A stretch of DNA of 64,000 bases. Source: Ralstonia sp. SET104 (lineage in GTDB: Bacteria > Pseudomonadota > Gammaproteobacteria > Burkholderiales > Burkholderiaceae). The stretch is taken from the NCBI RefSeq assembly GCF_003851545.1, contig NZ_BHVX01000006.1, positions 1-64,000 on the forward strand, in the 5' to 3' direction. The position numbers were made by a program, and so were the translations under genes. Below, piece after piece: positions 27,280 to 35,147 of the stretch. The notes beneath the pieces were generated by a model. It did no database searches and was not told the DNA's origin. It saw only the letters and a list, made by a program, of their open reading frames with translations. How positions within the stretch are numbered: position 1 is the stretch's first letter; each line of letters opens with the position of its first letter.

Positions 27280-28128
27280 TTAGAACGGCTTGCCGCCGAT
27301 GATGCCGGCGCGTTCCATCTTGCGATGGCACGGGGCGTAATCCATGACCGCGTAGTGCTGCGTGGCGGTGTTGTCCCAGATGGCCACGCTGTTCGGTTTC
27401 CAGCGCCAGCGCACCTGGTATTCGGGAATGTAGGCCTGGCTGATCAGGTAGCGCAGCAGCTCAGATGCACCTGCCGTGGCGTCCTGCCCGTAGCGCACGC
27501 GCCCAGGGGTGTGGTAGTTCGTGAAGTGGGTCGTGAAGCCGTTGACGTAGAGGACCTTCTCGTCGGTTTCAGGGTGCGTGCGCACCACGGGGTGTTCCGG
27601 ATCGGGGTACTGCGCCTTGAGTGCGAGACGCTTTTCGATCGGCATGACGGCACCAAAGCTGGCCTCGATGCTGTGGCGGGCGCGCAGGTCGGCAATGTCG
27701 CGCTTGACGTCTTCCGGCAGCTTCTCGTAGGCCAGCACCATGTTGGCCCACATGGTGTCGCCGCCCACGGGCGGGCATTCCGCGCATCGCAGCACGGCGC
27801 CAAACTGCGGCGCTTCCCGCCAGGTGGTATCGGCGTGCCAGCAGTTCTCGTAGCGGTCGTTCGGGTGATCGGGCGTCTTGTAGATGCGCACGAGGCCGGG
27901 GTGTTCGGGGTCGCTGCCGGCAACGGGGTGGTCTTCCAGATCGCCAAAGCGGCGGGCGAACGCGACGTGCTGCGCGCGACTTAGCTCCTGATCGCGCAGG
28001 AAGATCACGCGGTGCTTGAGCAGCGCGGCGCGGATCTCCGCAAACAGGCCATCGTCATGGACTGCATCGGCCAGCTGAACGCCGATGAGTTCGGCGCCGA
28101 GTGCATTGGTCAGTTGTTCGATATGCAT
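27280..28128 (-). CDS. TauD/TfdA-family 2-oxoglutarate-dependent dioxygenase
   Basis: A 282-residue non-haem Fe(II)/2-oxoglutarate oxygenase. The iron ligands are the HxD pair in CWHADTTW (about residues 91-98) and the distal His in TQHYAVMDY (about 259); the following arginine in CHRKMERAGI binds 2-oxoglutarate. Family members oxidise sulfonates, aryloxyacetates, betaine-type and similar carboxylic substrates with release of the modified group; which one applies here is not readable. An open frame to 28281 overlaps the quinone oxidoreductase and is rejected. Spacing to that gene is 10 nt, so the two are co-transcribed. Confidence 0.92.
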   Translation of the reverse strand: MHIEQLTNALGAELIGVQLADAVHDDGLFAEIRAALLKHRVIFLRDQELSRAQHVAFARRFGDLEDHPVAGSDPEHPGLVRIYKTPDHPNDRYENCWHADTTWREAPQFGAVLRCAECPPVGGDTMWANMVLAYEKLPEDVKRDIADLRARHSIEASFGAVMPIEKRLALKAQYPDPEHPVVRTHPETDEKVLYVNGFTTHFTNYHTPGRVRYGQDATAGASELLRYLISQAYIPEYQVRWRWKPNSVAIWDNTATQHYAVMDYAPCHRKMERAGIIGGKPF

Positions 28129-28138
28129 GACGGCCCCC

Positions 28139-29119
28139 TCAGATGACGAAGACGGACGAACCCGTCGTCTTGCGCGATTCCAGATCTCGGTGTGCCTGTA
28201 CGGCATCTTCCAATGCGTAGCGCTGGTTGATTTCGATCTTGATGCGACCGGCGGCCACGTGATCGAACAGCTCGCCAGCAAGCTCGGCCTTCTCGGCCGG
28301 ATCGGCGATGTAATCGGCCAGGGCCGGGCGCGTCAGGTAAAGCGATCCCTTCATCGCCAGCAGTTGCGGGTTGAATGGCGGGATCGGGCCCGACGCCGTG
28401 CCCACGCACACCATCAGACCGCGTCGCTTGAGCGAATCGAGCGACGCATCGAAGGTGGCCTTGCCCACGCTGTCGAACGCCACGTTCACACCCACACCGT
28501 CGGTCAGTTCGCGCACGCGTTTTGCAACATCTTCGTGCGCGTAGTTGATGACGTGGTCGCAGCCGTGTGCGCGTGCGATGTCCGCCTTGGCTTCGCTCGA
28601 CACCGTGCCGATCACCGACAGCCCGAGCAGCTTGGCCCACTGCGAGACGATGAGCCCCACGCCGCCCGCGGCCGCATGCAGCAGGATCGTATTGCCCTTT
28701 GCAAACGGGTAGATGCGGCGCAGCAGGTAGGCCGAAGTCAGGCCGCGCATAGTCATGGCGGCAGCCGTTTCGCAGGCGATGTCGTCTGGGAGCTTGATGA
28801 GCGGCGCGGCTGGAATCAGGCGTTCGGTGCTATAGGCGCCGAGCGTGTTGATGAAGCCCGTGTAGGTCACGCGGTCGCCCACGGCCACATTGGCCACGCC
28901 ATCGCCTACCGCTTCAACGATGCCCGCCGCTTCCACGCCCATGCCGGCGGGGCGGGGTACGGGGTAGAGTCCAGAGCGGAAGTAGGTATCGGCAAAGTTC
29001 AGGCCGACGGCTTCGTGGCGCAGGCGCACCTGCCCCGGGCCGGGCTGGCCGACTACGACGGTCTCGCAGCGCAAGACCTCGGGGCCGCCGGTTTCATGAA
29101 AGCGGACTGCGGTTGCCAT
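28139..29119 (-). CDS. qor: Zinc-independent NAD(P)H:quinone oxidoreductase (QOR family MDR)
   Basis: A 326-residue medium-chain dehydrogenase/reductase of the quinone oxidoreductase group. The N-terminal catalytic fold has the family phrase GLNFADTYFRSGLYP, lacks the zinc-binding cysteines of alcohol dehydrogenases, and is followed by the nucleotide-binding loop HAAAGGVGLIVSQWAK (about 150-165). The ATG at 29119 follows CCAGGAGATATCC. Within the cluster it may reduce an enone or quinone intermediate rather than act in general detoxification. Confidence 0.92.
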   Translation of the reverse strand: MATAVRFHETGGPEVLRCETVVVGQPGPGQVRLRHEAVGLNFADTYFRSGLYPVPRPAGMGVEAAGIVEAVGDGVANVAVGDRVTYTGFINTLGAYSTERLIPAAPLIKLPDDIACETAAAMTMRGLTSAYLLRRIYPFAKGNTILLHAAAGGVGLIVSQWAKLLGLSVIGTVSSEAKADIARAHGCDHVINYAHEDVAKRVRELTDGVGVNVAFDSVGKATFDASLDSLKRRGLMVCVGTASGPIPPFNPQLLAMKGSLYLTRPALADYIADPAEKAELAGELFDHVAAGRIKIEINQRYALEDAVQAHRDLESRKTTGSSVFVI

Positions 29120-29254
29120 GGATATCTCCTGGATTCTTTTTTCAGATGTTTTGGGATGCACGCCGCCCGCGCGGCTCGCTTGGCGAGACGCGGTCAAGGC
29201 GGGAGAGGGGTGAGATACCTTGAGCGGCGGCGCGCGGTTAGTGGAGTCAGGCCG

Positions 29255-30595
29255 TCATGCGGAAGCCACGGCGGCTGGTGCGGCGGCGCGCGCTGCGTCG
29301 ATCGACACGTTGGCCACGCGCTTGAGTTCAGCTTCGTAGCTGCGTGCGGCCAGCAGGAAGCAGCCTGCCGCAACCACGCTGAAGATCGGCATCACCGCCA
29401 GGGCGGTCTGCAGGCCCCATGCATCGGACATGGCGCCGCCCACAAATGGCCCGATGGCAAGGCCGAACAGGTTCTGGAACAGTGAGAGCACCGCAGCGCC
29501 TGTTGAGCGCACGCCGGGATGCACTACGTCGAACACCACGCTTGAAGCCGGGGCCACCGTGCACGTCATCAAGAAGCCGCCGAAGGCGATCAGGAGGAAC
29601 TGCTGGTTGGCCGGCATGACGCTACCGAAAGCCGTCATGAACACGAGCAGCGTGACCACGGCCAGCACAGCGACCACAACGAGCCGGTTGCGCTGGCGGC
29701 GTGTTGCAACGACATCGGCCACCACACCCCACACGAAGGCGCCGAGCGCGCCGCACAGCACCACCAGTGCGGCTTGCATTGCGGCACGGTCCGGCGGCGT
29801 CCCGTGATAGCGGTTCAGGTAGCTCGGCAGCCAAGACCAGATGGTCGACACGACGATCAACTGGAAGGCCGCGCCCAGGCAGGTCCACCACAGCGTACGC
29901 GAACTGGTAAGCGCGCCCGCCACGCGTTGCAGCAGCGTGCCTGCGGGCTGCCGCAATTGCGTGCTGCCAGGTGCCATCGCCACCGTTTGATAGTCCGGCA
30001 CGAACATATAGAGCAGCGCCAGCAGCAGACCCGGTACGCCCACCACGCCAAATGCCGCCTGCCAGCCCCAGCGCGCTGCAATCACGCCACCGAGCAACAC
30101 GCCCAATACCGAGCCGACGGATGCCGCAGCAAAGAAAGCGCCCATCAACGTGGCGCGCAGGCGCTTGGGGAACAGGCTGGCAATGAGCGCCGCGCCCACC
30201 GAGCCGTAGCCTGTCTCACCCACCCCCACGATGGCGCGGGCGGTGAAAAGCTGTCCGTAATTGCGCGTGAACATGCAGGAGATCGTTGCCAGGCTCCATA
30301 CGGTGGCCATCACGACGATGCTCTTGACGCGGCTGAAGCGGTCGGCCATCAGCGCCACCGGCAAGCCGCCCACCGCCACCACGATCGAGATGATCGAGAC
30401 GAGCGCGCCAAGTTGCTTGTCGGACAGCTCCCAGGCTGTCTTCAGATGCGGAAACAGCGACACGATGACTTGCCGGTCGATGTAATCGAACAGCATCAGC
30501 GCAAAGGTCATTGCAAACGCAAACCACGCCTGGGGGCGGCTGACGAGGTAGTCGTCATGGTGGTCTGGGCGCGGGTCGGCGGCATGCAGATTCAT
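29255..30595 (-). CDS. MFS transporter, probable organic-anion importer
   Basis: A 446-residue, 12-helix major facilitator. The motif A loop LMADRFSRVKS follows helix 2, and FDYIDRQVIVSLFPHLKTAW in helix 1 carries the charged pair common in aromatic-acid and hexuronate-type importers and in spinster-like carriers. It lies between the BKACE and quinone oxidoreductase genes and is therefore the likely uptake system for the cluster's substrate. Starts at an ATG preceded by GGAGACAACC. Confidence 0.9.
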   Translation of the reverse strand: MNLHAADPRPDHHDDYLVSRPQAWFAFAMTFALMLFDYIDRQVIVSLFPHLKTAWELSDKQLGALVSIISIVVAVGGLPVALMADRFSRVKSIVVMATVWSLATISCMFTRNYGQLFTARAIVGVGETGYGSVGAALIASLFPKRLRATLMGAFFAAASVGSVLGVLLGGVIAARWGWQAAFGVVGVPGLLLALLYMFVPDYQTVAMAPGSTQLRQPAGTLLQRVAGALTSSRTLWWTCLGAAFQLIVVSTIWSWLPSYLNRYHGTPPDRAAMQAALVVLCGALGAFVWGVVADVVATRRQRNRLVVVAVLAVVTLLVFMTAFGSVMPANQQFLLIAFGGFLMTCTVAPASSVVFDVVHPGVRSTGAAVLSLFQNLFGLAIGPFVGGAMSDAWGLQTALAVMPIFSVVAAGCFLLAARSYEAELKRVANVSIDAARAAAPAAVASA

Positions 30596-30666
30596 GGTTG
30601 TCTCCGAGTGGCGGCGCTTGCGTTGAGCGCCGCCTGTGTTGGCCCGGTGATACTGCGGCTTCTAGT

Positions 30667-31722
30667 TTAGGCCGCGCGCAGCGGCAGGTTTCTCACGTTC
30701 GGGGCACGGTTGGGCGACATCCCGTTCTTCGCCAGCGTTTCTTCTACGCTGTCGTATTGCACGCCGATGCGGTAGATGGCGCGTGCTTCCTTGCCGCTGG
30801 CGATCTCGCGGCCCAGCTCACGGGCCACGCGCACGCACTGCTCGATCTGCTGTACCGACGTCATGCGGTTGCCGTGCTGGTCAATGATCGTGTCTTCAAT
30901 GCCGCAGCGCGGATGCAGGCCCATTGCCATGGCCATCATGTTGAAGGGCAGCACGTTTTTGAGCAGCGACTCGGCCGTCAGCGTGCAACCATCCGGCGCG
31001 CGGTGGATGAAGTTGAAGAAGTTGAACGGGTTGGGGCCGTCGAAGCCGCCGCCAATGCCGATCCACGTCAGGTTGAGCGGACCCTTATAGACGCCCTTGC
31101 GGACCACGCGCTCCAGCGTCTCCAGCGCGTGGATGCCGGTCAACTGGAAGTGCGGTTGCACGCCAGAGGCCTGCAGGCGGCGCAGGTGCTCCTCCAGCCA
31201 AGCAGGGCCGGCGGGAACGGTCATTTCCGCGTAGGCCGCGGCCAGCGCAGGATTGGCCAGCGACGTGCCTTCCAGATACGCCGGATACAGCAGCTCCATG
31301 ATGTTCATCTGCGTGGTGTTGACCGCCACGGTCACCTGATCCGGCGACGGGGTCAGGTCGGCCAGCATGTGGCGCGTGTCGTCCGACAGCCACTTGGCTG
31401 CTTGCCCTTCGTCTTCCGGCGCAAATGAAATCGAGCCGCCGACCTGGATGATCATGTCGGGCACCGCCGCACGCACGCCGGCAATCAGCTCGTTGAATTT
31501 CGAGAGCCGCTTGGAACCCTTGCCGTCCAGTTCACGCACGTGGAGGTGCAGCACGGTAGCGCCGGCGTTGTAGCAATCGACGGCCTTCTGAACCTGTTCT
31601 TCCATCGTGACCGGAATGTCTTCGGGAAAGTCTTCCGGCATCCATTCCGGGCCGTACGGCGCAACGGTAATGACGACTTTGTCCTGGTTTTCCGGGTGCA
31701 GCGAATCATCAAGGAATTGCAT
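30667..31722 (-). CDS. BKACE-family beta-keto acid cleavage enzyme (DUF849)
   Basis: A 351-residue TIM-barrel enzyme of the beta-keto acid cleavage (BKACE, formerly DUF849) family, which condenses a beta-keto acid with acetyl-CoA to give acetoacetate and a new acyl-CoA. The metal-binding His pair is in VLHLHVRE (about 58-65), and IIQVGGSISF and the GGFDGPNPFN region are family features. Substrates of studied members include 3-keto-5-aminohexanoate and dehydrocarnitine, so the identity here is open. It is the promoter-proximal gene of the cluster, divergent from the AraC-type regulator. Confidence 0.9.
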   Translation of the reverse strand: MQFLDDSLHPENQDKVVITVAPYGPEWMPEDFPEDIPVTMEEQVQKAVDCYNAGATVLHLHVRELDGKGSKRLSKFNELIAGVRAAVPDMIIQVGGSISFAPEDEGQAAKWLSDDTRHMLADLTPSPDQVTVAVNTTQMNIMELLYPAYLEGTSLANPALAAAYAEMTVPAGPAWLEEHLRRLQASGVQPHFQLTGIHALETLERVVRKGVYKGPLNLTWIGIGGGFDGPNPFNFFNFIHRAPDGCTLTAESLLKNVLPFNMMAMAMGLHPRCGIEDTIIDQHGNRMTSVQQIEQCVRVARELGREIASGKEARAIYRIGVQYDSVEETLAKNGMSPNRAPNVRNLPLRAA

Positions 31723-31793
31723 GTTGGGGGCTCCTGTAGGGGATGTCTCGGCTGGACTTCACTATAGGGAAGCGGTAGCTTTGGATTTCTCAA

Positions 31794-31803
31794 TTGGCGC
31801 CAA
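31794..31803. promoter_or_regulatory. Perfect palindrome between BKACE gene and AraC-type regulator
   Basis: TTGGCGCCAA is a perfect 10-bp palindrome in an A/T-rich setting, 72 nt from the BKACE start and 73 nt from the regulator start. It is a candidate operator in this divergent promoter region. AraC-type proteins usually bind direct repeats, so another factor may be involved. Confidence 0.35.
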
Positions 31804-31875
31804 ATTTTTCTCTTCGCGCGCCATTCAGCGTAAACACCAAGACGGTTCGAAGCCCCCTTGAAACCTACGGAAACG

Positions 31876-32931
31876 ATGGTGCGTGCCCGGTCGCTCAACG
31901 GCTACTTCCAGGTCGTGCGGCGGCTGGGTTTCAACCCACAGGAAGCGTTGCGGCAGGTGGGGCTGGCCCCGGCCAGACTGGCCGATCCCGAGCAACCCGT
32001 GTCAGTCGTGGCGACGTGCCAGTTGATGGAGATCACCGCTGCCAGTGCCCCATGCCCGACGCTCGGCCTGCAGATGGCTGAGGCGCGCCAGGAACTGGAT
32101 TTCGGTGTGCTCGGGTTATTGCTGGCCCACAAGCGGACGCTTCGTGAGGCGCTGCAGGCCATCATCCAGTACCGCCACCTGCTGAACGAGGCGCTGGCGA
32201 TCTACTTGGAATCCGACGGCGACATGGTCGTCATCCGCGAAGAGGTCGTCACCGAGACGCCGGTGCCGTTGCGGCAGGCGAACGAGCTGGCCGTCGGCGT
32301 GCTGGCCAGGACGTGCAGCGCGCTGCTGGGCACGCACTGGAAGCCCCGCAGCATCCATTTCGCCCATGGCGCGCCCAGTGACGTCAGCCTGCACAGGCGC
32401 GTGTTCGGCTGCCCCATCGTGTTCGGCAGCGACTTCAACGGCATCGTCTGCGCGGCGGCCGACCTGGAGACGCCCAACCCTGCCGCCGACCCGGCACTCG
32501 TGCGTTATGCGGAAAGCCTTGCCGAACCGCTCAATGCATCGGCGCAGGAGGCGGTGGTGCAGGACGTGCGTCACGCGATCTACCTGCTGCTTCCGCTGGA
32601 GCGAGCCTCGGTCGAGCAGGTGGCTGATCATCTCAACCTGAGCGTGCGGACCTTGCAGCGCCAGTTGGAATCGGCCGGCATGACGTTCTCTGACCTGGTG
32701 GACGAGGTCCGGCACAACCTTGCCGTCCGCTACATGGCGAACCCCAGCTACCGGATCGGGCGGGTGGCTGCATTGCTCGGCTATTCGCGGCAGGCATCGT
32801 TCACGCGCTGGTTCATCGCCCACTTCGGCATGACGCCGCGCGCGTGGCGCGATGTGCAGCGCGGCGATCGCAGTGCCGACGCGGCTCAGGCAGGTTCGAG
32901 CCCGGCTGACGCATCGTCCGCGCGGGGCTGA
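31876..32931 (+). CDS. AraC-family regulator with OruR-like N-terminal domain
   Basis: A 351-residue regulator. Residues about 15-200 match the arabinose-binding-like domain shared by OruR, ArgR and related AraC proteins (RRLGFNPQEALRQVGL, LGLLLAHKRTLREALQ). The C-terminal 90 residues form the double helix-turn-helix, with SVEQVADHLNLSVRTLQRQL and RIGRVAALLGYSRQASFTRW. A TTG at 31858 would add six residues; the ATG at 31876 is chosen. It is divergent from the catabolic cluster and is its likely activator. Its last 46 nt overlap the tail of the convergent MFS remnant. Confidence 0.9.
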   Translation: MVRARSLNGYFQVVRRLGFNPQEALRQVGLAPARLADPEQPVSVVATCQLMEITAASAPCPTLGLQMAEARQELDFGVLGLLLAHKRTLREALQAIIQYRHLLNEALAIYLESDGDMVVIREEVVTETPVPLRQANELAVGVLARTCSALLGTHWKPRSIHFAHGAPSDVSLHRRVFGCPIVFGSDFNGIVCAAADLETPNPAADPALVRYAESLAEPLNASAQEAVVQDVRHAIYLLLPLERASVEQVADHLNLSVRTLQRQLESAGMTFSDLVDEVRHNLAVRYMANPSYRIGRVAALLGYSRQASFTRWFIAHFGMTPRAWRDVQRGDRSADAAQAGSSPADASSARG

Positions 32932-33443
32932 CGCACCAGCCGCACGGCGGGCGATTGCAGGATGCACAGCAACTGCAGTGCAAAGCCCACCACCGCCACC
33001 AGCAGGCATGCTCCCACACCGGCCCGCGCAGCGAGCCATGCGGCCATCGCTGCGCCGACCGGCCGAGCGCCATACGACATCACATTCACGGCGGATACGC
33101 GTGCCAGCAACGCGGGCGGCGTCACCGTCTGCCGCAGCGTGGTGGTGCTCACCACCCAAAGAATCGGCCCACAACCTAGCAGAAAGAGCCCCGCTTGTGC
33201 CAGCGCCGGCCATCAATGCGCGCTTGGGCCAACGATCGGAATGACAAACAGCACAAACGGCAGCGTGAGCGCCACTTGCAGCCAGCTCGCCGTGCTGGTG
33301 TCGGCATGCAGGGTGAGCACCGCAACCATTGGCATGGCGGCCAGCGCAATCTGCTCGGCTGACTGCGCGGCCAGGTTTGAACCCGCCAGCCGGTTGAAGC
33401 CCGGCGTCTGACAATCGGCAGCAGGGTCATGGGGATCGGACAT
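32886..33443 (-). pseudogene. MFS transporter remnant with internal deletion and in-frame stop
   Basis: The first 75 codons encode the start of an MFS exporter (FNRLAGSNLAAQSAEQIALA and the helix WLQVALTLPFVLFVIPI). After SAH an in-frame TGA (33213-33215) follows, and the same frame continues with the last third of such a protein: LFLLGCGPILWVVSTTTLRQ, SAVNVMSYGARPVGAAM and the final helix. An intact protein needs about 400 residues, so roughly 200 from the middle are missing. The two parts share one frame, so the deletion was a multiple of three or close to it, with the stop at the joint. Confidence 0.82.
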
Positions 33444-33529
33444 CGTGCACTCCTGAAAACGTTGGCTTCAGGGTAGGAATGGCGGTGTCTGGATGCGCAG
33501 CGCTTCTTGCGGGCGAATTCGAAGCGTGA

Positions 33530-34963
33530 TTACAAGATAGGCGCGAACAGCTTGGCCACATGCAGGATCACGCGGCGCAGCGGATGTGCCCGCTCGTATT
33601 CGTCACGGCCAATGCGGGCGGCTTCGGCAAAGTCCGCTTCGAGCATCTGTGCGACGTCGTTGGCGAAGCGCGCGTCGGCGGTCATGATCATCAGCTCGAA
33701 GTTCAGGCGGAACGAGCGGTTGTCGAGGTTGGCGCTGCCCACGGCGGCGGCCTCGTCGTCGATCAGCACCACCTTCTGATGCAGGAAGCCGGGCAGGTAG
33801 CGGTAGATCTTCACGCCAGCGCGAATCGCCTGATACGCATACAGCGTTGACGCCAGGAACACCATGCGATGGTCCGGCCGCGAGGGGATCAGGATGCGTA
33901 CGTCTACGCCGCGCAGCACGGCCAGGCGCAGCGCGGCAAACACGGCCTCGTCTGGAATGAAGTACGGCGATGTGATCCACAGCCGCTTGCGTGCCGATTG
34001 AATGGCCTCCATGAAGAACAGCGAGCAGGTTTCCTGTTTGTCAGCCGGGCCGCTGGCGACCACCTGGCAGACCATGTCTTCTTCGGGCCGCAGCTCGGGC
34101 ACGATCAGTTGCGGCACTTCGTGGGCAGCCCAGTACCAGTCTTCGGCAAAGGTGAGTTGCAGGTCCATCACCGCCGCGCCAACGATCTCGATATGCGTGT
34201 CGCGCCACGGTGCGAGCGGCGGCTTTTCACCCATGTATTCGTTGCCGACGTTGTGGCCGCCTATGTAGGCGCGGTCGCCATCCACCACCACGAGCTTGCG
34301 GTGGTTGCGGAAGTTGAGTTGGAAGCGGTTGACGAAACCGGCATGCGTGGAAAACGGCTTGGCCTGCACGCCGCCTTCAATCAGGCGCTGCACGTAGCGG
34401 CGCGGCAGGGCATGGCAACCGATGCTGTCAAAGAGGAAGTACACGCGCACCCCGGCACGCGCGCGGTCCAGCAGCAATTCGGCCAGGCGGCGGCCGAGCG
34501 TGTCGTCATGCACGATGAAGAACTGCACGATCAGCACGCGCTGCGCCTGCGCAATGGCCGCAAAGATGGCGTCAAAGGTTTCCGCGCCGTTGACGAGCAG
34601 TCTCACGCGGTTGCGTGCCAGGCAGGGCGTACCGGTCAGGCGCGGCAGGGCTTGCATGCAGGTGTGTTGCGGCGCAACCACGCTCGATTCATGGTCGCGC
34701 AGGCGGCGCCAGTCGTCGGAGAGGGTGATCTCACGCAGGCGGGCGTTATGAAAGCGTCGCGCATCCACGTAACCGGCAAAGGTGCTGCGCCCAAAGATCA
34801 GATAAGGGATCAGCGTGAACTCGGGCAGCGTCACCAGCGAAATGGCCCACGCAATGGCGCCCTGCGATGTGCGTACGGTTAGCACGGCGTGCATGGCCGC
34901 GAGCACGCCAACGCAGTGCACAACAAAGATGAACGCAGCAAACGCCGTGGTGTTGGTCAGCAT
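33530..34963 (-). CDS. cls: Cardiolipin synthase (ClsA-type)
   Basis: Inner-membrane phosphatidyl transferase of 477 residues that makes cardiolipin from phosphatidylglycerol. Two N-terminal helices (FAAFIFVVHCVGVLAAMHAV and GAIAWAISLVTLPEFTLIPY) precede two phospholipase D domains with HKD motifs: HRKLVVVDGD near residue 220 and HQKVVLIDDE near 391. The length matches ClsA. The frame is open to 35296, but the extra sequence overlaps the divergent PLD gene and is not family-like; the ATG at 34963 sits just before the first helix. A second PLD-family gene starts 185 nt away in the opposite direction. Confidence 0.92.
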   Translation of the reverse strand: MLTNTTAFAAFIFVVHCVGVLAAMHAVLTVRTSQGAIAWAISLVTLPEFTLIPYLIFGRSTFAGYVDARRFHNARLREITLSDDWRRLRDHESSVVAPQHTCMQALPRLTGTPCLARNRVRLLVNGAETFDAIFAAIAQAQRVLIVQFFIVHDDTLGRRLAELLLDRARAGVRVYFLFDSIGCHALPRRYVQRLIEGGVQAKPFSTHAGFVNRFQLNFRNHRKLVVVDGDRAYIGGHNVGNEYMGEKPPLAPWRDTHIEIVGAAVMDLQLTFAEDWYWAAHEVPQLIVPELRPEEDMVCQVVASGPADKQETCSLFFMEAIQSARKRLWITSPYFIPDEAVFAALRLAVLRGVDVRILIPSRPDHRMVFLASTLYAYQAIRAGVKIYRYLPGFLHQKVVLIDDEAAAVGSANLDNRSFRLNFELMIMTADARFANDVAQMLEADFAEAARIGRDEYERAHPLRRVILHVAKLFAPIL

Positions 34964-35147
34964 CGGAAGCAGCAGGAGAGAGCACGCCTTTGGGCATTCT
35001 GACACGCCCCGGGTGGCGTCGGACAAACACGGATACTGCCCAGGCTGACGCTTGACGTAGTCTGGCCACAATGTTGGCCTGGGCACGCCGCATGCTGATG
35101 TGCTGTTGTCGTCCTGTCGTCCTGCGAACCAAAACCCGACATTGAAC

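Noticed and set aside
26041..27984. Plus-strand open frame of 647 codons opposite the porin and dioxygenase genes
   Set aside because: It runs across two clear genes and their intergenic gap and has no motif; it is a shadow.
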